In this document: one piece after another, positions 21,315 through 21,511 of the stretch
How positions within the stretch are numbered: position 1 is the stretch's first letter
Layout: every line of letters starts with the position of its first letter
IMG/VR virus record: IMGVR_UViG_3300007775_000026
Coordinates: 1 to 21,511 of that record
Source: a virus
DNA: 21,511 nucleotides
Direction: 5' to 3' (one strand)
Made by a program: the position numbers and the translations under genes
Notes under the pieces: model-generated
Seen by the model: the letters and a program-made list of their open reading frames with translations, nothing else
What the model was told of the DNA's origin: nothing
Databases searched by the model: none

Positions 21315-21511
21315 ATGAAGCTACGCCTAGAACGATTCGAGTTCACCAACCGCTCAACCATCGGCAATCTATTCATTGGCGACAATAACGAAAGATTCTG
21401 TTACACGCTGGAAGACAGGGACAGGCTCAGTGAAGGCTTAGAGAAGGTCTATGGCGAGACGGCTATTCCATGCGGTGAATACCTAGTTACCATCACCTAT
21501 TCGCCACACTT
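21315..21511 (+). CDS. DUF5675 family protein, cut by the window end
   Basis: It starts at ATG 21315, one base after the holin-like stop (TGATATG), with GGAG upstream, and is still open at the last base after 65 codons. The visible part (TNRSTIGNLF, FCYTLEDRDR, KVYGETAIPCGEY, TITYSPHF) matches the start of DUF5675 phage proteins. These small proteins often sit in or beside lysis cassettes; their biochemical activity is not established in what I can recall. The reading of the family is firm, the role is not. Confidence 0.8.
   Translation, partial: MKLRLERFEFTNRSTIGNLFIGDNNERFCYTLEDRDRLSEGLEKVYGETAIPCGEYLVTITYSPH

Noticed and set aside
1-21511. tRNA genes, CRISPR arrays, insertion sequences and attachment sites
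   Set aside because: Gaps between genes are too small for most of these, and I saw no cloverleaf, spaced repeats, transposase or integrase signature.

Overview
The window is one continuous late (morphogenesis) region of a tailed, double-stranded DNA bacteriophage or prophage. Every gene I accept is on the + strand, packed head to tail, with many ATGA, GTGA or TGATATG junctions. I see DNA packaging, portal, scaffold, capsid, head-tail adaptor, tail-hub, injected-protein, tail-fibre and lysis-type genes. I see no tape-measure protein, tail-tube or sheath gene. That gene set points to a short-tailed (podovirus-type) phage with a P22-like portal. The host is probably a Gram-negative bacterium, likely a proteobacterium: sigma70-like promoters, strong AAGGAG ribosome sites, roughly balanced GC, and a small EPVGYL-type protein of a kind common in such phages. 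I cannot name the host or a close relative. The capsid gene uses no AGA/AGG arginine codons although its neighbours use them freely.

Layout. Positions 1-362 hold the tail of an upstream gene and two small genes, one coding for a membrane peptide. Positions 363-526 are a control region with two promoter-like modules offset by exactly 99 bp, and an inverted repeat with a pyrimidine tract between them. Positions 527-1423 hold small unknown genes, the putative small terminase and an overlapped 48-residue gene missed by a length cut-off. A perfect 7-1-7 Fur-type palindrome lies just before the small terminase. Positions 1398-4906 encode the large terminase and the portal, with a promoter candidate between them. 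Positions 4908-8468 encode a two-domain protein with a mobile phage domain, small proteins, a 592-residue fibre-like protein and an FmdB-type zinc ribbon. Positions 8478-11010 encode the scaffold, major capsid and decoration-like proteins, and end in a strong intrinsic terminator.

Beyond the terminator (11062-21511) come an MptE-like (DUF115) plus SAM-methyltransferase fusion, a small neck-region protein, the head-tail adaptor with an inserted beta domain, a P22 gp10-like hub or stabilisation protein, a GNAT acetyltransferase, and three candidate internal or ejected proteins. The first of the three ends in a compact S74-like autoproteolytic domain. Then follow a 45-residue membrane peptide, the tail fibre, a holin-like membrane protein and a truncated DUF5675 gene.

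How it fits together. Terminase and portal package DNA into a procapsid built by scaffold and coat. The adaptor and hub close the neck, the internal proteins probably form the injection channel, and the fibres bind the cell. The terminator after the decoration gene probably lowers transcription of the downstream low-copy parts. The least explained elements are the enzymes buried in the structural operon (DUF115-methyltransferase, GNAT), the possible RNA switch at 11022-11057 and the Fur-like box.
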